NCBI RefSeq assembly: GCF_900107435.1
Contig: NZ_FNPZ01000001.1
Coordinates: forward strand, 1,150,960-1,214,959
Direction: 5' to 3'
DNA from: Herbiconiux ginsengi
GTDB lineage: Bacteria > Actinomycetota > Actinomycetes > Actinomycetales > Microbacteriaceae
DNA length: 64,000 nucleotides
Part shown: piece by piece, positions 37,361-46,728 of the stretch
Position numbering within the stretch: the first letter of the stretch is position 1
How the letters are laid out: every line of letters starts with the position of its first letter
Position numbers and translations under genes: made by a program
The notes under the pieces: model-generated
Databases searched by the model: none
What the model was told of the DNA's origin: nothing
What the model saw: only the letters and a program-made list of their open reading frames with translations

Positions 37361-39457
37361 ATGCGCGCGATCGCCCGATTCGTGAGCGGATTGACCGCCC
37401 GCGGAACCGCCTGGATCACGCTGGGACTGGCCGTCGTCGCCATCGCAGCGTTGTTCGCGTTGCTGCCGAAGAGCGCTTCCGACAGCTACCCGCCGAGCGG
37501 CCTTCCCGACTCCAGCGACGCGGCCCACGTGACCGCCCTGCTCGCCGAGTTCCCGAGTGCCGACGCCACGGCGGGCATCCTGGTGTGGAGCCGCGACGGT
37601 GGCGCGCTCACCGAGGCCGACAAGGCCGCCATCACGGCGAACGCCGCCGCCCTCGCCGAGCAGTCGATCGCGCCGCAGGCCGTCGTTCCGCAGTTCAGCG
37701 ACGACGGCACCGCGGCTCTGGTGGCCGTGCCACTCGACGCCACCGCTGCCGAGGACGACATCAGCGCGACCGCCACGGAGCTGCGCGCGACGGCGAGCAC
37801 CGATCTGCCCGACGGACTCACCGCCCTGCTGACCGGACCCATCGGCTTCCAGGCCGACATCTCCAACGCCTTCGCCGGCGCCGACTTCCGCTTGCTCCTC
37901 GTGACCGTGATCGTGGTCGCGGTCCTCCTGATCATCACCTACCGTAGCCCGGTGCTCTGGATCGTTCCGCTCGCCGTCGTGGGCATCGCCGACGGCCTCG
38001 CCCGCATCGTGGTGACGGCGCTCGCCGAACCGCTCGGCATCACCATCGACGCCTCGATCGGCGGCATCCTGAGCGTGCTCGTGTTCGGCGCCGGCACCAA
38101 CTACGCCCTGCTGCTCGTGGCTCGCTACCGCGAGGAACTCACCCACGAGGAGAACCGCCACAAGGCCATGCTCACGGCCGTCACGAGCGCCGGTCCCGCG
38201 ATCGCCGCGAGCGGCGGCACGGTGGCGCTGAGCCTGCTCACCCTGCTCTTCGCCCAGCTCGCCGGCAACCGCGCGCTCGGCTTCGCCTGCGCGATCGGGG
38301 TGGTGATCGCCGTGCTCTTCGCTCTGCTCGTGCTGCCGGCCGCGCTCGTGGTGTGCGGCCGCGGGCTGTTCTGGCCGTTCGTGCCGCGAGCGGTCGCAGC
38401 GACCGACGAGCGCCACCACGCCGCTGCGAAGCAGGGTGTCTGGATGCGCCTCGGCCGCGGGGTGGCGCGCCGCCCGGCGGCCGTCGCGATCGTCGCCACT
38501 CTCGGCATCGGCGTCCTGGCTCTCGGACTCTCGGGCTACCGCGTGGGGCTCTCACAGACCGATCAGCTGCTCGGTGACCCCGAGTCGGTGGCCGCTCAGG
38601 AGGTGATCGACGCCTCCTTCTCGGCCGGACTCACCGGCCAGACCATTGTGCTCACGCCCGACGGCGCGGTGGAGCAGGCCACGACGATCGCCGGTGGGAT
38701 CGACGGTGTGGAGTCCGTGCGGCCGGGCGAGAGCTCCGGCGGACTCACCCGCCTCGATGTGTCGCTCGCGAGCGAACCCGAGAGCGACTCCGCCTTCGCC
38801 ACGATCGAGGCGCTCCGGGATGCGTATGCGAGCGCCGGAGGAGACATGAGCGAGACGTTGGTGGGCGGCAGCGACGCCACCGCCCTCGACACGAACACCG
38901 CCTCGGCGGCCGATCAGGCGCTCATCATCCCGCTGATCCTCGCCATCGTCTTCACCATCCTGGCGCTGTTGCTGCGCTCGCTGGTGGCGCCCGTGCTCCT
39001 CATCGCGAGCGTGCTCGCCACCTTCTTCGCGAGCCTCGGCGCGTCGAACGTGCTGTTCCAGAACGTTCTGGGCTTTCCCGCCTTCGACTCCAACGTCATC
39101 CTGTTCGCCTTCCTCTTCCTGGTGGCGCTCGGGGTCGACTACAACATCTTCCTCACCACCCGCGCCCGCGAGGAGACCGTGCGGCACGGCACCCGCGAGG
39201 GCATGGTCAGGGCGCTGAGCTCCACCGGCGGGGTGATCACGAGTGCCGGCATCCTGCTCGCCGCGGTGTTCGCGGTGCTGGGAGTGCTGCCCGTGGTGGC
39301 CCTCACCCAGATCGGCGTGATCGTCTGCATCGGCGTGCTGCTCGACACCCTCGTGGTGCGCACGGTGCTCGTGCCGGCCCTCGTCTTCCTCACCGGCGAC
39401 CGCTTCTGGTGGCCGTCGCACCCGGCACTCGCGAGGCACTCAGGCGGAGCGCAATAA
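37361..39457 (+). CDS. MMPL family transporter
   Basis: RND-superfamily membrane exporter; actinobacterial relatives move lipids or drugs. The 698-residue protein starts with one helix, has a first extracellular domain (about residues 35-165), six helices, a central loop with VGLSQTDQLLGDPES, a second extracellular domain, and six more helices. The membrane motifs GTNYALLLVARYREEL and GVDYNIFLTTRAREE in the fourth and tenth helices are the MMPL signatures. It is controlled by the divergent MarR gene by inference. The substrate is unknown; export of a hydrophobic or toxic compound is most likely. Confidence 0.92.
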   Translation: MRAIARFVSGLTARGTAWITLGLAVVAIAALFALLPKSASDSYPPSGLPDSSDAAHVTALLAEFPSADATAGILVWSRDGGALTEADKAAITANAAALAEQSIAPQAVVPQFSDDGTAALVAVPLDATAAEDDISATATELRATASTDLPDGLTALLTGPIGFQADISNAFAGADFRLLLVTVIVVAVLLIITYRSPVLWIVPLAVVGIADGLARIVVTALAEPLGITIDASIGGILSVLVFGAGTNYALLLVARYREELTHEENRHKAMLTAVTSAGPAIAASGGTVALSLLTLLFAQLAGNRALGFACAIGVVIAVLFALLVLPAALVVCGRGLFWPFVPRAVAATDERHHAAAKQGVWMRLGRGVARRPAAVAIVATLGIGVLALGLSGYRVGLSQTDQLLGDPESVAAQEVIDASFSAGLTGQTIVLTPDGAVEQATTIAGGIDGVESVRPGESSGGLTRLDVSLASEPESDSAFATIEALRDAYASAGGDMSETLVGGSDATALDTNTASAADQALIIPLILAIVFTILALLLRSLVAPVLLIASVLATFFASLGASNVLFQNVLGFPAFDSNVILFAFLFLVALGVDYNIFLTTRAREETVRHGTREGMVRALSSTGGVITSAGILLAAVFAVLGVLPVVALTQIGVIVCIGVLLDTLVVRTVLVPALVFLTGDRFWWPSHPALARHSGGAQ

Positions 39458-39496
39458 ACTAAGGAGACGAGCACGACCTGAATCGAGGCCCCCGGA

Positions 39497-40084
39497 GTGA
39501 CCGACTCTCCCCGCACGACCGTGCGGTCGCCCTATTGGGGTGTGCCCGTGGCCCGTGCCGTGCCCTTCATCATCACGGCACTGGTGATCACGTTCTCGCC
39601 GAACCACTCGGCGCAGGCGGGCCTGCTGGCCTACGGGGTCTTCGCCATCGTCTCCGGCGTCATCGTGGGCACCCTGTCGTGGCGCACCGTGCCCGAGAAG
39701 TCGACCCGCGTCATCTTCCTCATCCAGGGCATCTCGAACGTGCTCTTCGGAGCGCTCGCGCTCGGCTTCAATGCGGGCGGCCTCGGCTTCTTCCTGTTCT
39801 GCGCCACCATGAACTCGGCCATCTGCGGCTTCCTCGAGCTCTACTCGGGCCTGCGCCAGACGAAGAACCCGGCGAGCCGCGACTGGGCCATCGTCGGCGC
39901 ACTCACCGTGGTGTTCGCTCTGGTGCTGATCTTCTTCCCCACCGACCCGGTGTTCGCCGTCGGGATGTTCGGCGCCTACGCCGCCATCGTCGGGCTGTTC
40001 CTCGTGATCGCCGGGCTCTCCCTGCGCTGGGGAACCCAGCCGTCACCCGCTACCGGGTCCGCATCCACTGGAAAGAGATCGTGA
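39497..40084 (+). CDS. DUF308/HdeD-like membrane protein
   Basis: A 195-residue protein with about six predicted helices (first VPFIITALVITFS, last AIVGLFLVIAGLSL), Ser/Thr at both ends, and no catalytic motifs. Repeat-like helix pairs resemble the HdeD/DUF308 family. It begins with GTG and ends overlapping the start of the next small gene (GTGA). The function is not known. Confidence 0.75.
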   Translation: MTDSPRTTVRSPYWGVPVARAVPFIITALVITFSPNHSAQAGLLAYGVFAIVSGVIVGTLSWRTVPEKSTRVIFLIQGISNVLFGALALGFNAGGLGFFLFCATMNSAICGFLELYSGLRQTKNPASRDWAIVGALTVVFALVLIFFPTDPVFAVGMFGAYAAIVGLFLVIAGLSLRWGTQPSPATGSASTGKRS

Positions 40085-40332
40085 ACCAACCCTCGAGGCG
40101 CGATCGGCTGAAGCCGGTCGAACTGCTCGTCCTGTCCGCCGTCATGTCGCTGTTCGTCGGGCTGGTGGTGTTGCTGTCGACGCGGGAGATCATCCTCTCC
40201 TTGATCTTCTTCGGCGTCGCCTTCATCGTGTCGCTCGTGATCCTGGCGATGTTCTCGCTCTCGATCAAGCCGAACGACGCCGAGCAGCACGAGATCGACG
40301 ACGACGAAGAACCGAAGCCCTCAGCTCACTGA
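40081..40332 (+). CDS. Small two-helix membrane protein (83 aa)
   Basis: An 83-residue protein with two predicted helices (about 14-32 and 37-58), a basic N-terminus (VNQPSRRDRLKPVE) and an acidic tail (EIDDDEEPKPSAH). The GTG overlaps the stop of the DUF308-like gene, so it is its coupled partner. It faces purB with a ten-base gap. The family is not recognised. Confidence 0.75.
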   Translation: MNQPSRRDRLKPVELLVLSAVMSLFVGLVVLLSTREIILSLIFFGVAFIVSLVILAMFSLSIKPNDAEQHEIDDDEEPKPSAH

Positions 40333-40342
40333 GTTCTGCGCG

Positions 40343-41737
40343 TCACTCCGCGTCAGGTGCGATCCGGTCGACCAGCTGCGACGCCAGTCCCGTGTAGCCG
40401 GCGGGCGTGAGCGCCACCAGGCGCGCCTTGGCCTCGTCGCCGATGTCGAGGCCCTGCACGAACTCCACCAGTTCGGCCTGGCCGATCCGGTGGCCCCGGG
40501 TCAGTTCCTTGAGCAGGGCATACGGATCGGCGATCGACGAGCGCCCCGCGGTGACCTCCGCCCGCACCACCGTCTGGATGGCCTCGCCGAGCACCTCCCA
40601 ATTCGCGTCGAGATCGGCGGCGAGGGCGGCGGTGTTCAACGAGATCTGCCCCAGGCCGCCGCGGATGTTGTCGAGCGCGAGCAGCGAGTGCCCGAGCGCC
40701 ACCCCGATGTTGCGCTGCGTGGTGGAGTCGGTGAGGTCGCGCTGCAGCCGGGAGGTCACGAGGGTCGCGGCGAGCGAGTCGAGCAGCGCCGACGACAGCT
40801 CGAGGTTGGCCTCGGCGTTCTCGAAGCGGATCGGGTTGATCTTGTGCGGCATCGTCGACGACCCGGTGGCCCCGGCGACGGGGATCTGCGTGAAGTACCC
40901 CATCGAGATGTAAGTCCAGACATCCGTGCAGAGGTTGTGCAGGATGCGGTTCGCGTGGCTGATGCGGTTGTAGAGCTCGGCCTGCCAGTCGTGCGACTCG
41001 ATCTGCGTGGTGAGCGGGTTCCACTCCAGGCCGAGCGAGGTCACGAAGCCGCGTGAGATGGCCTGCCAATCGGCGGACGGGTCGGCCACCAGGTCGGCGG
41101 CGAAGGTGCCGGTGGCGCCGGAGAACTTGCCGAGGTATTCGGTGCCCTCGATCTGCGCCCGCACGCGCTGCAGCCGGTGCACGGTGACGGCGAACTCCTT
41201 ACCCATCGTGGTGGGTGTTGCGGGCTGACCATGGGTGTGGGCGAGCATCGCGTCGTCGCGGTGGGCGATGGCCAGGGCGCGCAGTTCGGCGATCACCGCA
41301 TCGAAGGCGGGAAGCCACACCTCGGTGACGGCTTCGCGGATCGTCAGCGCGTAGGAGAGGTTGTTGATGTCTTCGCTCGTGGCGCCGAAATGGGTGAGCT
41401 CGGCGATCTCGTTGAGCCCGAGATCGGCGAGCTTGCGGCGCACGAAGTACTCCACGGCCTTGACGTCGTGGCGCGTGGTGGCCTCGAGCTCGGCGATCTG
41501 GTCGATGTCGGCCTGACCGAAGTCCTGGATGACCGCGCGGAGCCGGCGCGAGAGCTCGGGGTCGAGCGGTGAGGAACCGAACATCGAGTGGTCGGTGAGG
41601 TAGAGCAGCCAGTCGATCTCCACGTGCACCCGGGCCCGGTTGAGGCCGGCTTCGGAGAGGAACTCGCCGAGTTCGGTGACCGCGGGGCGGTAGCGGCCGT
41701 CGAGCGGGCTGATGGGCTGAGGGGGCAGAGGAGGCAT
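40343..41737 (-). CDS. purB: Adenylosuccinate lyase
   Basis: Cleaves SAICAR and adenylosuccinate in purine synthesis. The 464-residue protein has PISPLDGRY at the start, THFGATSEDINN with substrate-binding residues, TAHTHGQPATPTTMG-type motif as LAHTHGQPATPTTMG, and the fumarase-superfamily signature GSSTMPHKINP near residue 300. Length fits the E. coli-type PurB. It is convergent with the small membrane gene and upstream of the phosphatase gene on the minus strand. Confidence 0.97.
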   Translation of the reverse strand: MPPLPPQPISPLDGRYRPAVTELGEFLSEAGLNRARVHVEIDWLLYLTDHSMFGSSPLDPELSRRLRAVIQDFGQADIDQIAELEATTRHDVKAVEYFVRRKLADLGLNEIAELTHFGATSEDINNLSYALTIREAVTEVWLPAFDAVIAELRALAIAHRDDAMLAHTHGQPATPTTMGKEFAVTVHRLQRVRAQIEGTEYLGKFSGATGTFAADLVADPSADWQAISRGFVTSLGLEWNPLTTQIESHDWQAELYNRISHANRILHNLCTDVWTYISMGYFTQIPVAGATGSSTMPHKINPIRFENAEANLELSSALLDSLAATLVTSRLQRDLTDSTTQRNIGVALGHSLLALDNIRGGLGQISLNTAALAADLDANWEVLGEAIQTVVRAEVTAGRSSIADPYALLKELTRGHRIGQAELVEFVQGLDIGDEAKARLVALTPAGYTGLASQLVDRIAPDAE

Positions 41738-41801
41738 GGAGCCCTTCCAGGTGGTGAGGGGGTCGGTCGGTGGGGCGGCCGGATGCCGCGGAACGGGACG
41801 G

Positions 41802-42332
41802 TCAGAGGGCGAGGCGTGACCGGCGGAACGCCGGTTCGAGCTGGCGGAGCAGCGCGCGGCAGGAGTGCTCGATCATGGCCAGCACGGATTCGAACATCGC
41901 CGCGTCGGAGTAGTAAGGGTCGGGCACATCCGATCGGCCCGCGTATTCGGGATCGAAGCCGAGCAGCAGCCGCACCTTCGAGCGGTCTTCGTCGGTGTGT
42001 GCCCAGGAGCGCAGCACGCGCTCGTGGCTGCGGTCGAGTGCGACCACGAGGTCGAGCGAATCGAACCAGCTCGGGTCGAACTGCCGCGCGCGGTGGGTGC
42101 TGCCGTCGAAACCGTGCGACTCGAGCGCCGCGATGGTGCGCGGATCGGCGTGCTCACCGACGTGCCACTCCCCCGTGCCCGCCGAGCTCACGATGACGCG
42201 ATCGCCGAGCCCGGCCTTCTCCACCAGATCGCGCAGCACGATCTCCGCCATCGGAGAACGGCAGATGTTGCCCGTGCAGACCATCGAGATGCGGAACGCC
42301 TCGTTCTGCGTCTCGTCGGGGTCGTGGGACAT
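41802..42332 (-). CDS. Low molecular weight protein-tyrosine-phosphatase
   Basis: Cysteine-dependent phosphatase. The 176-residue protein has the P-loop VCTGNICRSPMAE near residue 18, with the nucleophile Cys and the Arg of the Cys-x5-Arg motif. The general-acid Asp is in the VPDPYYSD segment near residue 135. Both match active LMW-PTPs. The ATG at 42332 is preceded by GGAG; one three codons upstream is possible. No kinase partner is encoded next to it, so its target is unknown. Confidence 0.92.
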   Translation of the reverse strand: MSHDPDETQNEAFRISMVCTGNICRSPMAEIVLRDLVEKAGLGDRVIVSSAGTGEWHVGEHADPRTIAALESHGFDGSTHRARQFDPSWFDSLDLVVALDRSHERVLRSWAHTDEDRSKVRLLLGFDPEYAGRSDVPDPYYSDAAMFESVLAMIEHSCRALLRQLEPAFRRSRLAL

Positions 42333-42373
42333 GGTCTCCATTCTCGCATCCGCGCCCTCGGCGCGGATGCGGG

Positions 42374-42775
42374 CTACGAACGCTTGCCGGCGAGCGGCCG
42401 CAGGATGGCGCCGATGATGGCGGCGAGGATGGCGAGCACGAGGGCGCCCAGAACCGCCCACCAGAAGTTCTCGACGATGAGGCCGAATCCGAACAGCGAC
42501 GAGATCCAGCTCGCCAGGAGCAGCAGCAGGGCGTTCACGACGAGCGAGATGAGGCCGAGCGTGAGGATGTAGAGCGGGAACGCGACAACTCGGATCAGGG
42601 TGCCGACGATGCCGTTGACGATACCGAAGATGAGGGTGACGAACAGGTAGGTGAGAACGGTGGAGAGCACCCCGTCGTCGGTGCCGAAGGCGTCGACCTT
42701 CACTCCCCCGACGATCAGCGTGGTGAGCCAGAGGGCGATGGCGTTCGCGACGAGGGAGACGAGGAATCTGCGCAT
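42374..42775 (-). CDS. Phage-holin-family-like 4-TM membrane protein
   Basis: A 133-residue protein with four predicted helices (MRRFLVSLVANAIALWLT, YLFVTLIFGIVNGIVG, ILTLGLISLVVNALLLL and FWWAVLGALVLAILAAI). This fits the small DUF3388/phage-holin-superfamily-4 group of housekeeping bacterial membrane proteins. The name does not imply phage origin. No phage gene lies nearby. It ends 41 bases from the phosphatase start. Confidence 0.82.
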   Translation of the reverse strand: MRRFLVSLVANAIALWLTTLIVGGVKVDAFGTDDGVLSTVLTYLFVTLIFGIVNGIVGTLIRVVAFPLYILTLGLISLVVNALLLLLASWISSLFGFGLIVENFWWAVLGALVLAILAAIIGAILRPLAGKRS

Positions 42776-42838
42776 GCCCCCAACTATCCCAGACACCGGC
42801 GTTTCGCGAAACGCCCCCTCCGGGTGCAGAGTCGGAGC

Positions 42839-43405
42839 ATGGTCCGCATCCCTTGGGCACCCGAGTACCCCGTCGAAACCCCACGCCTGCATCTGCGGCC
42901 GCATCGGATGGCCGATCTCGACGATCTCCACCTCTACCACTCCGACCCTGCGGTGGTGCGGTACATCCCCTGGCCCGTGCGCACGCTCGATGAGACGCGG
43001 GCGGCGCTCGAGTCGCGCACCCACCAGGGCGTGGTGTTCGAGCCCGGCCAGTGGCTGGTGCTGGCCATGGAGGTGCGTGAGACCGGACGCGTGATCGGCG
43101 AGGTGCTCTTGAAGTACGACAGCGAGACGGATGCGCGAGGCGAGCTGGGCTACGCGATGGCCGCCGACGTGGCCGGCCGGGGCTATGCGACGGAAGCCGC
43201 ACGGGCCGTGCTCGGCCTTGCCTTCGACGACTTCGGCCTGCACCGGGTGATCGCCCGCCTCGACGCCCGCAACGAGGCATCCGCTCGCCTGCTGCGGCGT
43301 CTGGGGATGCGTCAGGAGGCCTTGTTCCTGCAAGACGAGTGGTTCAAGGACGAATGGACCGACACCCTCGTGTTCGCGATGCTCGAGCACGAGTGGCGGG
43401 CCTGA
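42839..43405 (+). CDS. GNAT family N-acetyltransferase
   Basis: Acetyl-CoA-dependent transferase of the RimJ/RimL-like group. The 188-residue protein has ETPRLHLRPHRMADLDDL at the start, acetyl-CoA loop motif RGYATEAARAVLGLAF near residue 125, and the HRVIARLDARNEASARLLRRLG end typical of RimJ-type enzymes. It starts at the ATG; a GTG five codons upstream is possible. The substrate, protein or small molecule, cannot be read. Confidence 0.9.
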   Translation: MVRIPWAPEYPVETPRLHLRPHRMADLDDLHLYHSDPAVVRYIPWPVRTLDETRAALESRTHQGVVFEPGQWLVLAMEVRETGRVIGEVLLKYDSETDARGELGYAMAADVAGRGYATEAARAVLGLAFDDFGLHRVIARLDARNEASARLLRRLGMRQEALFLQDEWFKDEWTDTLVFAMLEHEWRA

Positions 43406-43458
43406 ACGACCCTGAACGGGCGCCGAATATATTCCAGAGGCGCTTTCACAGCGCGAAC

Positions 43459-43473
43459 TAAGATGAACGGATG
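43459..43473 (+). promoter_or_regulatory. hisC-like gene -10 element with leaderless start
   Basis: TAAGAT (43459-43464) is followed by six bases and the ATG at 43471, without a ribosome-binding site. Confidence 0.45.
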
Positions 43474-44562
43474 AGTTCCGACCCCGGTACCCCGTCGCAC
43501 TTCCCCGTGAAGATGCGCCCCGAGATCCTCGCGCTCCCCGCTTACAAGCAGGGATCGGCCGCGCCGACCGGGTTCAAGCTCTCCTCGAACGAGAACCCCT
43601 TCGATCCCCTGCCCGGCGTGCTCGAGGCCGTCGACGCCGCCACCCGGCAGCTGCACCGCTACCCGAATGCCGCAGCGCCGGAGATCACGGCGCGGTTGGC
43701 GAAGGAGTGGGGCGTCGAGACCGACGAGGTGATCGTGGCCGCAGGCTCCGTGGCGCTGCTGGTGCAGTTCGCGCTCGCCGCAGCCGGTCACGGCGACGAG
43801 GTCGTCTACTCCTGGCGCTCCTTCGAGGTGTACCCGTGGATGACGGTGCTCCCGGGTGCCACGGCGGTTCCGGTGCCGAACACTCCCGACCATCGCCACG
43901 ACCTCGTGGCGATGGCGGCGGCGGTCACCGACCGCACGCGGCTCGTGATCGTGAACTCGCCCAACAACCCGACCTCCACCATCGTGACGAAGGCCGAGTT
44001 CGAGACCTTCATGGGCGCGGTTCCGGATGATCTGCTGGTGATCCTCGACGAGGCCTACGCCGAGTTCATCACCGACCCGGATGCGGTGAACGGCCGCGAG
44101 CTGGTGCGGCGCTACCCGAACCTCGTCATCCTGCGCACCTTCTCGAAGGCCTACGGGCTGGCGGGCCTGCGGATCGGCTACGGCATCGGTCCGGCCCCGA
44201 TCCTCGGCGCCGCCCGCACCACGATCATGCCGCTCAGCCTCACCGACCACGCCCAGGTCGCGGCCATCGCCTCGCTCGACCGCAGTGCGGAGCTGCAGGA
44301 ACGCGTGGCCAACATCGCTGCACGGCGTGAAGTGGTGTGGCAGGCGCTCCTCGAGCAGGGCTGGGACGTTCCCCGCCCGCACGGCAACTTCGTCTGGTTC
44401 CCCACCGGCGAACGCACGGCGGAGGCCCTCGAGGTCTTCCGTGCCCACGACATCATCGCGCGCGCCTATCTCCCCGACGGCGTGCGGCTGACCATCGGCG
44501 AAGAGGAATCGGTCGAGAACGTGCTCGCCGCCGCGGAAGAGATTGCGAGACTCATCGGATGA
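43471..44562 (+). CDS. hisC: Histidinol-phosphate/aromatic aminotransferase
   Basis: PLP-dependent class I/II aminotransferase. The 363-residue protein has KLSSNENPFDPLPGVLEA, the cofactor segment VIVNSPNNPTST, the Schiff-base Lys in RTFSKAYGLAGLRIGYG and PHGNFVWFPTG. These match HisC and the related actinobacterial aromatic aminotransferase Pat. It overlaps the E1alpha start by four bases (ATGA), so it is translated with the 2-oxoacid dehydrogenase. That linkage favours a role in converting amino acids to the oxoacid substrate rather than only histidine synthesis. The symbol is by family. Confidence 0.87.
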   Translation: MSSDPGTPSHFPVKMRPEILALPAYKQGSAAPTGFKLSSNENPFDPLPGVLEAVDAATRQLHRYPNAAAPEITARLAKEWGVETDEVIVAAGSVALLVQFALAAAGHGDEVVYSWRSFEVYPWMTVLPGATAVPVPNTPDHRHDLVAMAAAVTDRTRLVIVNSPNNPTSTIVTKAEFETFMGAVPDDLLVILDEAYAEFITDPDAVNGRELVRRYPNLVILRTFSKAYGLAGLRIGYGIGPAPILGAARTTIMPLSLTDHAQVAAIASLDRSAELQERVANIAARREVVWQALLEQGWDVPRPHGNFVWFPTGERTAEALEVFRAHDIIARAYLPDGVRLTIGEEESVENVLAAAEEIARLIG

Positions 44563-45698
44563 CGGACATCGACCGCGAGACCGGGACCGACACCGTCCGG
44601 TTCCTGACCGCCGACGGTGAGTTGGCTCCCACCGGTTCGGCCGAGGAGTACACCCCGTACCTCGACCGCCTGAGCGAGGCCGACCTCGCCCGGTTCTACC
44701 GGCACATGGTGGTGGTGCGGCGTTTCGACCAGGAGGGCACCAACCTGCAACGCCAGGGTCAGATGGCGCTCTGGGTGCCGAGCCACGGCCAGGAGGCGGC
44801 CCAGGTGGGTTCCGCCTTCGCCGCCAAGCCGCAGGACCACATCTTCCCCTCCTACCGCGAGCACGCCGTGGGCCACGTGCGCGGCATCGACATGCTCTCG
44901 ATCGTCGAGCTCCTGCGCGGCAACACGCACGGAGGCTGGGACCCGACCGACCCCACGAACGGCAACTTCCACGGTTACTGCCTGGTGATCGGCTCGCACT
45001 CCCTGCACGCCACCGGCTACGCCATGGGCATGCAGCGCGACGGTGTGGTCGGCACCGGCGACGCCGAGGTGGATGCCGCGGTGCTCTGCTACTTCGGAGA
45101 CGGCGCCACTTCGCAGGGCGACGTGAGCGAGGCGTTCGTGTTCTCCAGTTCGAGCCAGACGCCGAACGTCTTCTTCCTGCAGAACAACCAGTGGGCCATC
45201 TCGGTGCCGGTGCGGGTGCAGTCGCGCACCCCGCTCTACCTGCGCTCGCGCGGCTTCGGCATCCCGAGCGTGCAGATCGACGGGAACGACGTGCTCGCGA
45301 GCTTCGCGGTGACGGCCAAGCACCTCGACGACGCGCGCGCCGGCCGCGGTCCGCAGTTCATCGAGGCGCTGACCTACCGCATCGGGGCGCACACCTCCTC
45401 CGACGACCCCACGAAGTACCGAGACGAGGCCGAGTACGAGTACTGGGTGTCACGCGATCCGATCGTCCGCTTCGAGAAGTACCTGCGCTCGCTCGGCCAG
45501 TCGGATGCGTTCTTCGCCGAGGTGCGCACCGAGGCCGAGGACTTCGCCGCCGACATCCGGCACCGCACCCTCACGTTGACACCGCCGCCGATGTCCACCA
45601 TGTTCGACCACGTGTACTCCGAACCGCACCCGGTGATGGCCGAGCAGAAACTGTGGCTCGAACGCTACGAAGCCTCGTTCGAGGAGGGTCAGGCATGA
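44559..45698 (+). CDS. 2-oxoacid dehydrogenase E1 component, alpha subunit
   Basis: Thiamine-diphosphate subunit of a branched-chain 2-oxoacid dehydrogenase complex. The 379-residue protein has [31 protein letters not shown] and the TPP motif [13 protein letters not shown] to NNQWAISVP near residues 180-215. The Ser-rich [11 protein letters not shown] region is typical of BKD-type E1alpha. It overlaps the upstream aminotransferase and the next gene by four bases each. Branched-chain specificity is favoured over pyruvate by the Lrp regulator alongside; that is inference. Confidence 0.9.
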   Translation: MTDIDRETGTDTVRFLTADGELAPTGSAEEYTPYLDRLSEADLARFYRHMVVVRRFDQEGTNLQRQGQMALWVPSHGQEAAQVGSAFAAKPQDHIFPSYREHAVGHVRGIDMLSIVELLRGNTHGGWDPTDPTNGNFHGYCLVIGSHSLHATGYAMGMQRDGVVGTGDAEVDAAVLCYFGDGATSQGDVSEAFVFSSSSQTPNVFFLQNNQWAISVPVRVQSRTPLYLRSRGFGIPSVQIDGNDVLASFAVTAKHLDDARAGRGPQFIEALTYRIGAHTSSDDPTKYRDEAEYEYWVSRDPIVRFEKYLRSLGQSDAFFAEVRTEAEDFAADIRHRTLTLTPPPMSTMFDHVYSEPHPVMAEQKLWLERYEASFEEGQA

Positions 45699-46717
45699 GC
45701 ACGATCGACACCACCGCCTCCGGCACCACCCGTCCCGCCGCCCGGGTCGAGGAGTTGCCGATGGCGCGCGCCCTGAACGCCGGTCTGCGTCAGGCGCTCG
45801 CCGACGACCCGAAGGTGCTGCTCATGGGCGAGGACATCGCCACGCTCGGCGGAGTCTTCCGCATCACCGAGGGCCTGCACGCCGAGTTCGGCGACCGGGT
45901 GATCGACACCCCGTTGGCCGAGTCGGGCATCATCGGCACCGCGATCGGCCTGGCGCTGCGCGGCTACCGGCCGGTCTGCGAGATCCAGTTCGACGGATTC
46001 ATCTACCCCGGCTTCGACCAGATCACCTCGCAGCTCGCGAAGCTCACCAACCGCGGCCAGGGCGCCTTCTCGATGCCCGTGGTCATCCGGGTGCCCTACG
46101 GCGGCCACATCGGCGCCGTGGAGCACCACCAGGAGAGCCCCGAGGCCTATTTCGCCCACACGCCCGGACTCCGCGTGGTGAGCCCGTCGACGCCGAACGA
46201 CGCCTATTGGATGATCCAGGAGGCCATCGCCTCCAACGACCCGGTGATGTTCTTCGAACCGAAGAGCCGCTACTGGCCGAAGGGCCCGGTCGACTTCGCC
46301 GGCACCGCCGCACCGCTGCACGCCAGTCGTGTGGTGCGCACGGGAACGGATGTCACACTGCTCGCCCATGGCGCGATGGTGAGCGTGCTCATGCAGGCCG
46401 CCGAGATCGCGCAGGACGAGGGGGTGAGCGCCGAGGTGATCGACCTGCGCTCGCTCAGCCCGGTCGACTACGGGCCCATCCTCGATTCGGTCGCCAAGAC
46501 CGGCCGCCTGGTGGTGGCGCAGGAGGCGTCGGGATTCGCGAGCGTCGGCTCCGAGATCGCCGCCACCGTGGCGGAGCGCGCCTACTATTCACTGCAGGCG
46601 CCCGTGCTGCGGGTCTCGGGGTTCGACACCCCGTTCCCGCCCGCAAAGCTCGAGACCCTGTTCCTCCCCGACGCCGACCGCGTCATGGAGGCCATCGACC
46701 GGGCCATGGCCTACTGA
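45695..46717 (+). CDS. 2-oxoacid dehydrogenase E1 component, beta subunit
   Basis: Partner subunit that completes the E1 active site. The 340-residue protein has [26 protein letters not shown] in the transketolase-like pyrimidine domain (split here for length), [34 protein letters not shown] and [15 protein letters not shown]. The C-terminal domain ends with the [10 protein letters not shown] motif. The start overlaps the E1alpha stop (ATGA). The gene is followed 11 bases later by the E2 gene. Confidence 0.92.
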   Translation: MSTIDTTASGTTRPAARVEELPMARALNAGLRQALADDPKVLLMGEDIATLGGVFRITEGLHAEFGDRVIDTPLAESGIIGTAIGLALRGYRPVCEIQFDGFIYPGFDQITSQLAKLTNRGQGAFSMPVVIRVPYGGHIGAVEHHQESPEAYFAHTPGLRVVSPSTPNDAYWMIQEAIASNDPVMFFEPKSRYWPKGPVDFAGTAAPLHASRVVRTGTDVTLLAHGAMVSVLMQAAEIAQDEGVSAEVIDLRSLSPVDYGPILDSVAKTGRLVVAQEASGFASVGSEIAATVAERAYYSLQAPVLRVSGFDTPFPPAKLETLFLPDADRVMEAIDRAMAY

Positions 46718-46728
46718 GGATTCAGACA

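Noticed and set aside
42374-42775. Prophage remnant suggested by a holin-like protein
   Set aside because: No integrase, capsid, lysin or att repeats lie nearby. The family is common in bacterial chromosomes outside phages.
42374-43390. A 338-residue frame extending the 4-TM protein upstream
   Set aside because: The extra part is antisense to the GNAT gene and has His/Gly/Glu-rich shadow composition. The membrane protein starts at 42775.
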